Positions 7,212 through 15,049 of a stretch of DNA of 22,396 bases are shown here, piece by piece. Under the pieces are notes generated by a model. It worked only from the letters and a program-made list of their open reading frames with translations. It searched no databases and was not told where the DNA came from. Every line of letters begins with the position of its first letter. The first letter of the stretch is position 1. The position numbers and the translations under genes were made by a program. Source of the DNA: Clostridium sp. (GTDB taxonomy: Bacteria; Bacillota; Clostridia; Clostridiales; Clostridiaceae); the NCBI GenBank assembly GCA_003539755.1, contig DPOH01000227.1:1-22396 (forward strand), given 5' to 3'.

Positions 7212-8678
7212 ATGTTAGAGTTAAAAAAATATGAATTTTGGTTCGTTACTGGCAGTCAGCCACTTTATGGACCTGAAGTAATCGATCAAGTTGCAGAACA
7301 TTCAAAAAAAATAGTTGAAGGATTAAACGAAAAAAATCTCCCTTATGAAATCATTTTAAAAAATGTTGTAACTGATTCTAATTCAATTAGAAAAGTATGC
7401 AACGAAGCCAACAATTCTGAAAATTGTGCAGGAATTATTACTTGGATGCATACATTTTCACCAGCTAAAATGTGGATTCATGGTTTAACCGAATTAAGGA
7501 AACCTCTTCTTCATCTCCACACACAATTTAATAAAGAAATTCCTTGGGGAACTATAGACATGGATTTTATGAATTTAAATCAGTCTGCTCATGGAGATAG
7601 AGAATTTGGATATATAGGTGCACGTTTAGATATTCCCAGAAAAATTGTTGTAGGTCACTGGACTGAAGATTCAGTTGCTCGAGACATTTCAAAATGGATG
7701 GCTCCTGCTGTTGCTTTTACTGAAGGAAAAAATATTAAAGTTGCACGTTTTGGAGATAATATGAGAGATGTTGCCGTAACTGATGGTGATAGAATCGAAG
7801 CCGAAATAAAATTTGGATGGACAGTTGATTATTACGGCGTTGGAGATTTAGTTGAAGCTATGGAAAAGGTAACTGAAGGACAAATCGACGAGCTAATGTC
7901 TATATACTCAAACCTATATGATATTGCTCCTAATGCTGATGTAAACTCTATTCGTGAGCAAGCAAGAATAGAAATTGGTTTAAAAACATTCTTAGATAAT
8001 GGTGGTTATACTGCTTTTACAACAAACTTCCAAGCTCTTCACGGAATGAAGCAATTACCTGGACTTGCTGTTCAGCATTTAATGTCAGAAGGTTATGGAT
8101 TTGGAGCTGAAGGTGACTGGAAAACAGCTGCATTATTAAGAGCTATGAAAATAATGGCTCAAGGAAAAGGTACTGGACTAATGGAAGATTATACTTATAA
8201 CTTAGATTCAGATAATGGTTTAATATTAGGAGCTCATATGCTTGAAGTATGTCCTACTCTTGCAGGAACTAAACCTGTCATTGAAGTTCATCCTTTAGGT
8301 ATAGGTGGTAAAGAAGATCCTGCAAGATTAGTATTTAAAGGAGCTTCTGGCCCAGCTGTTGCTGCTTCACTAATAGATTTAGGAAATAGATTTAGATTAA
8401 TAGTAAATAGTGTTGATGCAGTTGAAATGAAAAAGGACATGCCTAATTTACCAGTTGCAAGCGTTCTTTGGAAACCTCAGCCTTCATTAAAAGAAGGTGC
8501 TAAAGCTTGGATTCTTGCTGGTGGCGCTCATCATACAAGTTTCTCTTTTGCCTTAAATGAAGAACAGCTTCAAGATTTCGCTGATATGTCTCAAATTGAA
8601 TGTGTTGTAATTAACAACGATACTAAGTTATCAACATTTAAAAATGAATTAAAACTTTCTAACGCAGCTTGGAAATAA
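7212..8678 (+). CDS. araA: L-arabinose isomerase
   Basis: Converts L-arabinose to L-ribulose in the cytoplasm, using Mn2+. The 488-aa protein is slightly shorter than the E. coli enzyme. Conserved blocks run from WFVTGSQPLYGPEV (10-23) through WMHTFSPAKMWI. The metal ligands can be placed at Glu300 (GFGAEGDWKTA), Glu325 (LMEDYTY), His342 (GAHMLEVCP) and His440/441 (AGGAHHTSF). The start follows TTAGGAGG with 9 nt spacing. It is monocistronic: it has its own promoter with two AraR operators, and a strong stem-loop terminator 80 bp downstream. It stands apart from the araD-tal-tkt-araK operon, so isomerase and kinase/epimerase can be set at different levels under the same repressor. Confidence 0.98.
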   Translation: MLELKKYEFWFVTGSQPLYGPEVIDQVAEHSKKIVEGLNEKNLPYEIILKNVVTDSNSIRKVCNEANNSENCAGIITWMHTFSPAKMWIHGLTELRKPLLHLHTQFNKEIPWGTIDMDFMNLNQSAHGDREFGYIGARLDIPRKIVVGHWTEDSVARDISKWMAPAVAFTEGKNIKVARFGDNMRDVAVTDGDRIEAEIKFGWTVDYYGVGDLVEAMEKVTEGQIDELMSIYSNLYDIAPNADVNSIREQARIEIGLKTFLDNGGYTAFTTNFQALHGMKQLPGLAVQHLMSEGYGFGAEGDWKTAALLRAMKIMAQGKGTGLMEDYTYNLDSDNGLILGAHMLEVCPTLAGTKPVIEVHPLGIGGKEDPARLVFKGASGPAVAASLIDLGNRFRLIVNSVDAVEMKKDMPNLPVASVLWKPQPSLKEGAKAWILAGGAHHTSFSFALNEEQLQDFADMSQIECVVINNDTKLSTFKNELKLSNAAWK

Positions 8679-9019
8679 ATTCATTATATATTAAAAAATA
8701 TTTATAAAACTTGCCCTTAATATAATAATATAATCTATAAATTATTAATCAAAAAAGACAGCAGAAATTTATGAGTCTCACTTATAAATTCCTGCTGTTC
8801 TTTTATTGTGCTAATCCGCTATCATAGATAACAGAAACATAGAAATATAATTCAATTAGTTACGGATGATCTCTTTTTTCATATTTTCATTTTAAACTAA
8901 ATTTAAACTTTGCCATGTTTCTTTTTTATTAATTTTTAGCTCTTGATTCGCATGTTCTTTATGAAACTTTATACCTATTAAAAAATACTATTTATTCTTA
9001 CAAATCTTATCTTTAACTA
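8679..9019. other. Gap between araA and the transposase remnant
   Basis: 341 bp holding the araA terminator (8758-8806) and otherwise no intact gene. On the minus strand, 8892-8987 is a stop-to-stop stretch of 31 codons that reads protein-like (contains FHKEHANQELK, then ETWQSLN) but has no start or ribosome site. It may be a gene-tail fossil; I do not recognise the family. Confidence 0.5.
8758..8806 (+). terminator. Terminator after araA
   Basis: A long stem-loop has arms ACAGCAG-AATTTAT-AG (8758-) and its complement ending CTGCTGT (8798), with two mismatches in about 17 bp, followed by TCTTTTATT. It is a typical clostridial intrinsic terminator, 79 bp past the araA stop codon. Confidence 0.85.
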
Positions 9020-9325
9020 TTATATCTCATAATCAGTGATATACCTGTGTCTAACATTTATTAACCTGGATAGCATACTTTCAATCCATTTATCAACATA
9101 CACCTTCCCACATGAGGTGCAGAATCTACTCTTACAAGTAAAACCCACTTTCTTGATTTCATTACATTTTTCACATTTTAATTCTATATATCCATATCTC
9201 GTGTCCTTACATCTTAAGATCTTATCTACTTCAGCTTTTACATTTGGTCTAATTTTTTTATCATAAATACTCACAAAACTAGTCCAATGATCTTCTAATA
9301 TTAACCTCATTTTGCCTTTTAGCAT
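9020..9325 (-). pseudogene. IS91-family transposase, 5' fragment
   Basis: A 101-codon open frame matching only the N-terminal zinc-binding part of IS91-type (Y2 tyrosine) transposases. A zinc ribbon is visible as Cys51-x2-Cys54 and Cys64, Cys69-x2-Cys72 (KSRFCTSCGK), followed by the usual DKWIESMLSRLINVRHRYI. Full proteins of this family are about 350-400 aa and continue into the domain with HUH and paired tyrosines; here homology stops about residue 95 (9040), and a stop codon follows after a few unrelated residues. The 5' end is intact, with AGGTG 6 nt before the ATG and a perfect 13-bp inverted repeat 46 bp upstream. It is a dead remnant of an insertion that landed between araA and the arabinoside import operon and then lost its 3' part. 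The fragment could still be translated as a short zinc protein. Confidence 0.8.
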
Positions 9326-9370
9326 TTGTTCACCTAATAATATCTTAATTATAAATTAATATATTAAATA

Positions 9371-9403
9371 AACGTAAAGCTAGATATAACCTAGCTTTAC
9401 GTT
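9371..9403. repeat. Perfect 13-bp inverted repeat upstream of the transposase remnant
   Basis: AACGTAAAGCTAG (9371-9383), a 7-nt loop, and CTAGCTTTACGTT (9391-9403). It lies between the ABC operon terminator and the transposase start. On the minus strand it is followed by a moderately T-rich run. It may be a terminal hairpin of the IS91-type element, or a terminator shielding the transposase from outside transcription. Confidence 0.65.
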
Positions 9404-9440
9404 GTCCCAAATTTTATAATTTTCTATATAATAAAGAATC

Positions 9441-9492
9441 AGCAGGCTATCTCAAATCAAGTTCTTTTAACTCAATTTTGACATAGTCTGCT
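9441..9492 (-). terminator. Terminator after the GH43-ABC transporter operon
   Basis: A long imperfect inverted repeat with arms starting AGCAG at 9441 and ending CTGCT at 9492 (about 16 bp, two mismatches) contains a small inner stem in the loop. On the minus strand it is followed by GATTCTTTATT. It lies 39 bp past the last permease stop. Confidence 0.75.
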
Positions 9493-9530
9493 AATATACA
9501 ATAGTTTATTCTTATTCTTTTCTTAACAAA

Positions 9531-10439
9531 TTAACCTTTTACTGCCCCTGCTGTCATACCATCTACAAAATACTTTTGGAAGCATAAGAATAATATAAAT
9601 ATTGGTAGTATTGAAAGGAATGATCCCACTATAAGCAAGTCATAATTATTACCATATGGTGTCATTAAAGTGTTTAATCCAATTGGTAAAGTGAATTTAC
9701 TTTGTGTTTTCAATACTAATAATGGCCATAACATGTTATTCCAGCTACCCATTGTATTTAATATTCCCATTGCTGCAAATGAAGGTTTCATTATTGGTAA
9801 TATTAATCTAAAGAAAATACCATATTCAGATGCTCCATCTATTCTTCCTGCATCTATTATATCTTTAGGTATTCCAGATAAATATTGTCTAAAGAAAAAT
9901 ATTGTAGAAGCATTAGCTATTGAAGGTAATATAATAGCTGAATAAGTATCAATTAACCCCATACTATTGATCTGACTATACATAGGTAACATTAATATTT
10001 CAAAAGGAACCATCATTACAAATAATACACATATAAATAAGAAATTCTTATATTTAAAATCATAAGCTGCAAATCCGTATCCAACCAATGCACTCACCAA
10101 TAGCTGTAATGCTACTTGAACTATTGTCAAAAACATACTATTAAAGAACCAAGTAAAATAACTATTGTCACCAGTAAATAACAATACATAATTCTTGAAC
10201 GACATATTTTCAAAATCAAGAGATAAATTTATACCTGTTCTAATTAATTCATTTCCTGGTCTAAAAGAAGATATAAAGCAAAGATAGAAAGGAATAATTA
10301 ATACTACACTTATAGCTGCAAAAAGTAAAAATATACATAATCTTAGAGGTATTTTTTTATTCTTGTTTTTAGCTCTAACATTTGATCCCATTGCTGGAGT
10401 CATTTTAGTGTTGTTTTTTTCAGTTACATTTACTTCCAT
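9531..10439 (-). CDS. Sugar ABC transporter permease, MalG/AraQ type
   Basis: Second membrane subunit of a CUT1-family carbohydrate importer. The 302-aa protein has a basic cytoplasmic N-terminus (KNKNKK near 24-29), about six hydrophobic helices beginning near residue 33, and the cytoplasmic EAA loop that docks on the ATPase (DAGRIDGASEYGIFFRLILP, 196-215). The ending FVDGMTAGAVKG is typical of MalG-like permeases. I start at 10439, where AAGGAGG precedes the ATG by 7 nt; this begins 1 nt after the stop of the preceding permease, showing translational coupling. An in-frame ATG at 10466 would overlap that gene by 26 bp and lacks such a site. It is last in the GH43-SBP-permease-permease operon. 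By context it resembles B. subtilis AraQ (arabino-oligosaccharide uptake); substrate is inferred. Confidence 0.93.
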   Translation of the reverse strand: MEVNVTEKNNTKMTPAMGSNVRAKNKNKKIPLRLCIFLLFAAISVVLIIPFYLCFISSFRPGNELIRTGINLSLDFENMSFKNYVLLFTGDNSYFTWFFNSMFLTIVQVALQLLVSALVGYGFAAYDFKYKNFLFICVLFVMMVPFEILMLPMYSQINSMGLIDTYSAIILPSIANASTIFFFRQYLSGIPKDIIDAGRIDGASEYGIFFRLILPIMKPSFAAMGILNTMGSWNNMLWPLLVLKTQSKFTLPIGLNTLMTPYGNNYDLLIVGSFLSILPIFILFLCFQKYFVDGMTAGAVKG

Positions 10440-10440
10440 A

Positions 10441-11331
10441 TTAATCCTCCTTCTTGAATGTTCCATTTAATTTCAATTGAATTAAATTTATACCCATTGC
10501 AAAAATAAATAAAACTATACCAACTGCTGATGCATATCCCATTGAATTCTTTTCAATACCTTGTCTATATAAGTACCCTACTATTGTAAGTCCTATATTA
10601 TTAGGTGAATTGTTTCCGCCCCATATCATGAAACTTTCAGTAAACATCGCAAGACCTGCGTATACAGAAATTGTAAGTACATATATTGTTGTAGGTTTTA
10701 ATTGTGGAATAGTTATATAGAAGAATTTTTGTAATGTATTAGCTCCATCAATTTCTGCTGATTCATATAATTCTTCTGGAATATTTTTTAATCCAGATAA
10801 GAAGTATAACATATTAACCCCAGTCCATCTCCAGCATGCTAAAACTAATAATGTTATAAATCCTGTTGATCCGATTTTCAACCACTTAATTGGTGCCATA
10901 CCAAATAAACTTAAAAATTGATTCATCACTGCTGTTGATTGTTCACCAAATGATAATCTAAAAATAATACCTGCAACAACAACTGATGTTAATGATGGTA
11001 AAAAGAAAGCTGATTTAAAGAATTCTCTTCCAACCATTAATTTACTATTAATTATACATGCAAATATCATTGGTATTGGTATTAACAATATTAGTGTCCA
11101 TATCATGTATTTTAAACTATTCCAAACTGCAATTAAAAATACTTTATCCCCTAACAGTTTAGTATAATTTTTTAACCCTATAAACTGTGTCTGACCAGGT
11201 AAAACATTTTCAAAACTCATTACAATTGTATTTACCATCGGTGAAATGAAAAATACAATGAATACTAGAATAAAAGGCAATATAAACACGTATGGTGCTA
11301 TCTTTTGATTATATATAAATTTCTTAATCAT
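10441..11331 (-). CDS. Sugar ABC transporter permease, MalF/AraP type
   Basis: First membrane subunit of the same importer, 296 aa with about six transmembrane segments (first at about 12-32, APYVFILPFILVFIVFF). The EAA loop reads ESAEIDGANTLQKFFYITIP (190-209), where the ATPase would bind. GGGAGG precedes the ATG by 9 nt. It lies 92 bp after the binding-protein gene, with a stable hairpin in the gap, and is directly followed by the partner permease. The two permeases with the binding protein form an AraNPQ-like set. No ATPase gene is present in the operon or window, so it must borrow a shared MsmX-type ATPase encoded elsewhere, as is known for many CUT1 systems in Firmicutes. Confidence 0.93.
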   Translation of the reverse strand: MIKKFIYNQKIAPYVFILPFILVFIVFFISPMVNTIVMSFENVLPGQTQFIGLKNYTKLLGDKVFLIAVWNSLKYMIWTLILLIPIPMIFACIINSKLMVGREFFKSAFFLPSLTSVVVAGIIFRLSFGEQSTAVMNQFLSLFGMAPIKWLKIGSTGFITLLVLACWRWTGVNMLYFLSGLKNIPEELYESAEIDGANTLQKFFYITIPQLKPTTIYVLTISVYAGLAMFTESFMIWGGNNSPNNIGLTIVGYLYRQGIEKNSMGYASAVGIVLFIFAMGINLIQLKLNGTFKKED

Positions 11332-11374
11332 TGCTTATTCCTCCCAAAGTTATGATTATACTTATCATACTTCT

Positions 11375-11411
11375 AAGAAGTTATTTCATCGTTTCAATGA
11401 AATAACCTCTT
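11375..11411 (-). other. Stem-loop between binding-protein and permease genes
   Basis: A 15-bp inverted repeat with one mismatch (arms 11375-11389 and 11397-11411, 7-nt loop) begins 12 nt after the binding-protein stop codon. On the minus strand there is no T-run after the stem. Such hairpins commonly protect the upstream message and reduce read-through, giving more binding protein than permease. That role is inferred here. Confidence 0.6.
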
Positions 11412-11423
11412 AATTTATGAAAA

Positions 11424-12788
11424 CTATTCTAATTCATTTTCAATTTGACTTTGTGCATCATCTAATACTTGTTGAACATCGTTATTATCTTCAAAAATTC
11501 CATTTAATGATACTGTACATAAAATGTTATATGCTGAAGATGTTGCTTCTGTTGACTTAATTAACTTAATATTATCTTTAATTTGATTTAATACATCGAA
11601 TGGATTATTTTTAAAGTATTTAACATATTCATTATTTTGATCATGAGTCACATTTTTATCTGTCCAAATTTTTGTATTGCATGGATCAAATCCAAGTTGT
11701 TGCCATATTTGAATATTTCCTTCTTCAGATAATTTAGCGAATGCTAAGAAATCTTTAGCTAATTGTGCATTTTTAGAAGTCTTAGTAACAACTGTACCAG
11801 TTCCACCATCACCTACTGAACAGATATTACCATCAAATGTTGGTAGTGGTGCTATAGCAATTTTACCTGATAATTCTGGCATATAGTTTACGAATCTAGA
11901 CATATACCATAATGGTTTAAGAACACAAGCGAAATCTCCGTTATTATATGCACCAAATGCTTCTTCAGTATCTGGTTGTCCACCTGGAACTGTTGCTATT
12001 GCATTTGCATCTTGTAATTCTTTTAATGTTTTTAGTCCTTTAACCATTGCAGGACTATTTAATTTTGGTTTCCCACTTTCATCTACGTAATCAGTATTTT
12101 GTTCAGCTAACATTATTGATACTTGGCTTGCTGCACTTGTATCAGCTGTCCCTAAATGCTTACCAGTTTTCTCATAATATTTAGCACCAGCTGCTTTAAA
12201 ATCATCCCATGTTTTTATAGTTGTATAGTCTATTCCAGCTGCTTCCAATAATTCAGTATTATAATATGCAACTGTTGCTCCAACATGTGTTGGTAACCCA
12301 TATACATGACCATCTTTGCTATATAAATCAAGACGTGATTGAACTATTGTTCCTTTATATTTTTCAACTTCATCATCCAATGGTTCTAATTGAGGTTCAC
12401 CTTTTAAGAAATTAGGGAATTTACCCACCTCAATGTCACATAAATCTGGAGCTCCTTTACCTGCTAATAATGCAGATTGTAATTTATTATGCATATCATC
12501 ATATGGAAGTACTGTAAAGTTAATTTTTATCTTCTTATCTGGATTCTTTTCATTCCATTCATCTAACATTTTTTCATAAAACTTTGCATGTAAATCTACA
12601 AATGTCCACATTTCAAGTTGTTCACCATCTTCTGCTCCTGCTGTCTCAACTTTTACAGATGATGAATCTGTATTGCCATCAGTTCCATTACCTACACTTT
12701 TAGAACCACATCCCATACACATTGTTCCAAGTACTGATGAAACTACACAAACACTAGCTAATCTCTTTAAAATCCTCATTTTTCTCAT
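11424..12788 (-). CDS. Lipoprotein sugar-binding protein of the ABC importer
   Basis: Extracellular solute-binding protein (family 1) that would capture the arabinoside at the cell surface and deliver it to the two permeases. The 454-aa precursor starts MRKMRILKRL, followed by a hydrophobic stretch and a lipobox-like end at Cys27 (GTMCMGC); a flexible Gly/Ser/Asn-rich linker follows, then the binding fold (LEMWTFVDLHAKFYEKML, and further on VYGLPTHVGATVAYYN). The -3 lipobox residue is Cys, which is unusual but tolerable. I start at 12788 because GGAGG lies 7 nt upstream; the longer TTG start at 12803 would overlap that site. It is second in the operon, 147 bp after GH43, with no AraR box in the gap, so it probably shares the GH43 promoter. 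Arabino-oligosaccharide is the likely ligand by context. Confidence 0.92.
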   Translation of the reverse strand: MRKMRILKRLASVCVVSSVLGTMCMGCGSKSVGNGTDGNTDSSSVKVETAGAEDGEQLEMWTFVDLHAKFYEKMLDEWNEKNPDKKIKINFTVLPYDDMHNKLQSALLAGKGAPDLCDIEVGKFPNFLKGEPQLEPLDDEVEKYKGTIVQSRLDLYSKDGHVYGLPTHVGATVAYYNTELLEAAGIDYTTIKTWDDFKAAGAKYYEKTGKHLGTADTSAASQVSIMLAEQNTDYVDESGKPKLNSPAMVKGLKTLKELQDANAIATVPGGQPDTEEAFGAYNNGDFACVLKPLWYMSRFVNYMPELSGKIAIAPLPTFDGNICSVGDGGTGTVVTKTSKNAQLAKDFLAFAKLSEEGNIQIWQQLGFDPCNTKIWTDKNVTHDQNNEYVKYFKNNPFDVLNQIKDNIKLIKSTEATSSAYNILCTVSLNGIFEDNNDVQQVLDDAQSQIENELE

Positions 12789-12935
12789 TATTAATACCTC
12801 CAATTATTGTTCTTATATTAAAAGTCTAAATGACCAATATATATAAATTTAAAACATAAATTGATTACGATTACATGAACTATAAAAAATAATATCTTTT
12901 TAACTTAAATTATCACTCTTTTATTAGTCATAATT

Positions 12936-13910
12936 TTAAACCTCTACCATATATGAATCTTTTGATGGTACTCCAAAATCAGGTGTTCCATCATCATTCC
13001 ATTTTATAACTTCTACTCTTGTATGTCTGTTAGGATCATATAATGGATCTCCTTCTATTTCAGTATAATTTCTTGCATGATATACTAAAATATCATCTTT
13101 TCCATCTTCTGATACGGTAAATGAATTATGCCCTGGTCCATACTGCTTATTATCATATGATGTTTTAAATACAGGTTGTTTTGATTTAGTCCAAGATTTA
13201 ATATCCAACAAATCTGCATCATCATCAGCACTAAGCATCCCCATACAATAGTTTTCATCTGTAGCACTAGCTGAATATGTTAAAAATATCTTGCCATTTT
13301 TCTTTAAAATAGCAGGCCCTTCATTAACCCAAAATATTTTTGTTTCCCAATCATATTCTGGCTTTGTTAACAATACTGGCTTTGTTTTAATAGTCCATGG
13401 ATTTTCCATTTCTGCTATATAAATATTAGAATGTGATTTAGGACTAATTTCTATGTCTTGCTGTGCCCACACATAATAAAGTTTATCTTTATGAGTGAAT
13501 ACAGTTGCATCCAATGAAAATGATTCATGATCAGTGACTACTTGTCCCCTTTCAACCCATTGTCCCTTTAAAGGATCTTCATTTTCATTTTCTAGTACAT
13601 ACATCCTATGTTTAAAAGCATCATTATATATTTCTTTATCTGGTGCTGCTGCAAAATATATATACCATTTTTTATTGATATAATGAATTTCTGGAGCCCA
13701 AATAAGATTACTCATTTGTCCTTCGTTATGTTTCTTCCAAACTATAACCCCTTCTGCATCCTTTATTCCTTGAATTGTTTTTGATCTTCTTATTTCAATT
13801 CGATCATATTCAGGAACTGAAGCAGTAAAGTAATACCATCCATCAGAATGTTTATATATAAATGGATCTGCTCGTTGGAGCACAATTGGATTTAAGTAAT
13901 TTTCTTGCAT
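12936..13910 (-). CDS. GH43 alpha-L-arabinofuranosidase (intracellular)
   Basis: Five-bladed beta-propeller glycosidase expected to release L-arabinose from imported arabino-oligosaccharides. In the 324-aa protein the GH43 catalytic set can be placed as Asp15 (general base, LQRADPFIY), Asp134 (pKa modulator, SLDATVF) and Glu197 (acid, WVNEGPAIL). IRRSKTIQG and NLIWAPEIH are family blocks. No signal peptide is present, so it acts in the cytoplasm, which fits its operon with an ABC importer. GGAGG lies 10 nt before the ATG at 13910; an in-frame ATG 15 codons upstream (13955) would put the ribosome site inside the gene. It is first in the operon, preceded by a strong promoter and an AraR box (14024-14035). 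Members of GH43 also include beta-xylosidases; the AraR box is the main reason to prefer arabinofuranosidase. Confidence 0.88.
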   Translation of the reverse strand: MQENYLNPIVLQRADPFIYKHSDGWYYFTASVPEYDRIEIRRSKTIQGIKDAEGVIVWKKHNEGQMSNLIWAPEIHYINKKWYIYFAAAPDKEIYNDAFKHRMYVLENENEDPLKGQWVERGQVVTDHESFSLDATVFTHKDKLYYVWAQQDIEISPKSHSNIYIAEMENPWTIKTKPVLLTKPEYDWETKIFWVNEGPAILKKNGKIFLTYSASATDENYCMGMLSADDDADLLDIKSWTKSKQPVFKTSYDNKQYGPGHNSFTVSEDGKDDILVYHARNYTEIEGDPLYDPNRHTRVEVIKWNDDGTPDFGVPSKDSYMVEV

Positions 13911-14023
13911 AACTTTCTTCCTCCTTTTATTAAAGTCAAACATTACGTTTCTCAAATACTTCTTATTTACTTTTCATTTATCTAAAATAAATAATCTTTT
14001 TTATTGTACTCTATTCCGGAAAT

Positions 14024-14035
14024 TTGTACGTACAT
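14024..14035. promoter_or_regulatory. AraR operator before the GH43-ABC operon
   Basis: TTGTACGTACAT, 11 of 12 matches to the perfect palindrome, lies 11 bp downstream of the minus-strand -10 box, at the predicted transcription start region of GH43. Confidence 0.8.
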
Positions 14036-14046
14036 GCTATGGTTAT

Positions 14047-14075
14047 ATTATATTACTATTTTCTAAATTTGGCAA
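14047..14075 (-). promoter_or_regulatory. Promoter of the GH43-ABC operon
   Basis: On the minus strand, TTGCCA (14075-14070; 5 of 6), a 17-bp spacer and a perfect TATAAT (14052-14047). The AraR box lies just downstream. This is the best sigma-A promoter match in the window and gives a leader of about 130 nt. Confidence 0.75.
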
Positions 14076-14189
14076 TAAGTTTTTGTTTTTATATTTTATT
14101 CCATTAAATGCAATAAAAAACAAGATTTAAACTATAATTAGTATCTATACAATTAAAAAAAATATATATTTTCTAATATTTACTCAAAG

Positions 14190-14201
14190 ATGTACGTACA
14201 T
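14190..14201. promoter_or_regulatory. AraR operator before the DUF624 gene
   Basis: ATGTACGTACAT, a perfect 12-bp palindrome identical to the araD operator, lies 84 bp upstream of the DUF624 start. A clear -10/-35 pair next to it is not visible; TAATAT at 14174-14179 is the nearest -10-like hexamer. Confidence 0.8.
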
Positions 14202-14285
14202 TTATATTCTCTATTTAATTATATTGAAACTTAAAGTTATTAATGATATTCTAAAATTATCCAATTTTTATAAGGAGGTATTCTC

Positions 14286-14966
14286 ATGAGAATTTTTTCA
14301 CCTAACTTTGAAAAAGAAGGCAGAGGTATAGAGAAAGGAGAAAAAAATGAATATAATTTATTTTATTTTTTCAAATTATTAAAAGAAAAATTTTGGACTA
14401 TAATAAAACTGAATTTTCTTTTTATTATATTTTCTATCCCAATCATTACTATTCCAGCCGCATTAGGAGCCTTAAACTCGCTTACAATGCGTATAGTTAA
14501 AAGAGAACATATATTTATATGGTCAGATTTCATTTCTAAATTCAAAGAGAACTGGAAACAGTCAACTGTGTGTTTTTTAATATTAACTACTTTTATGATA
14601 TTCTCATTATTTTGTTTAAACTTATATTTTAGTATAAGTCAAATAAATAAATTATTCTTAATACTATTTTTTATAACTTTAACTATAATATTTTTCTTAA
14701 TAATGGTTTCTTTATATGTATATCCACTACTTACAACAATTTCTCTATCCACAAAAGATATAATTAAAAATTCTGCTCTTCTCAGTGTTGTATGCATAAA
14801 AAACAGCTTATTAGGATTAATTGTATTTATATTTTTCATTTTAAACTTTGTTGCTTTTTTTCCATTTGCACTACCAATAGCTCTAATCATAGGATTTAGT
14901 CTTCATTCTTTTATTAATAGCTTTATCACTTTTAAATGTATTGATAAGTATATAGCCATAAATTAA
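14286..14966 (+). CDS. DUF624 (YesL-like) integral membrane protein
   Basis: Function unknown. The 226-aa protein begins with a charged cytoplasmic stretch (1-36), followed by about five hydrophobic segments (roughly 37-60, 94-116, 122-148, 172-195, 196-215). The segment KLNFLFIIFSIPIITIPAALGAL (41-63) is the hallmark of DUF624, which in Firmicutes often neighbours ABC importers and glycoside hydrolases for plant polysaccharides (for example YesL). AAGGAGG stands 8 nt before the ATG; a second ribosome site and ATG at 14347 is out of frame and leads nowhere. It is alone on the plus strand, divergent from the arabinoside operon and 138 bp before galM, with a perfect AraR operator upstream. It may help assemble or regulate the importer, which is conjecture. 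Family assignment is fairly sure. Confidence 0.8.
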   Translation: MRIFSPNFEKEGRGIEKGEKNEYNLFYFFKLLKEKFWTIIKLNFLFIIFSIPIITIPAALGALNSLTMRIVKREHIFIWSDFISKFKENWKQSTVCFLILTTFMIFSLFCLNLYFSISQINKLFLILFFITLTIIFFLIMVSLYVYPLLTTISLSTKDIIKNSALLSVVCIKNSLLGLIVFIFFILNFVAFFPFALPIALIIGFSLHSFINSFITFKCIDKYIAIN

Positions 14967-15015
14967 CATTAATTCATTAATTAAATAAAGTTTTACAATA
15001 TTATGAATATTTAAG

Positions 15016-15045
15016 TTGTGCGACTATACATAAAAGTATTATAAT
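15016..15045 (+). promoter_or_regulatory. galM promoter
   Basis: TTGTGC (15016-15021), an 18-bp spacer and a perfect TATAAT (15040-15045). An AraR box begins 4 bp after the -10, the same layout as at araA. Confidence 0.6.
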
Positions 15046-15049
15046 ATAC

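Larger units (their letters stand above)
13911..14285. other. Divergent control region between GH43 and the DUF624 gene
   Basis: 375 bp with no gene. It contains a GH43-operon promoter (14047-14075, minus), two AraR-type palindromes 166 bp apart (14024-14035 and 14190-14201), and a TATAAT at 14133-14138 on the plus strand without a good -35. The two boxes could serve one gene each or form a repression loop. Confidence 0.7.

Noticed and set aside
14347..14382. Second ribosome site and ATG within the DUF624 gene
   Set aside because: The ATG is out of frame with the gene and meets a stop after 11 codons; the AAGGAGG before 14286 is better and gives the family N-terminus.
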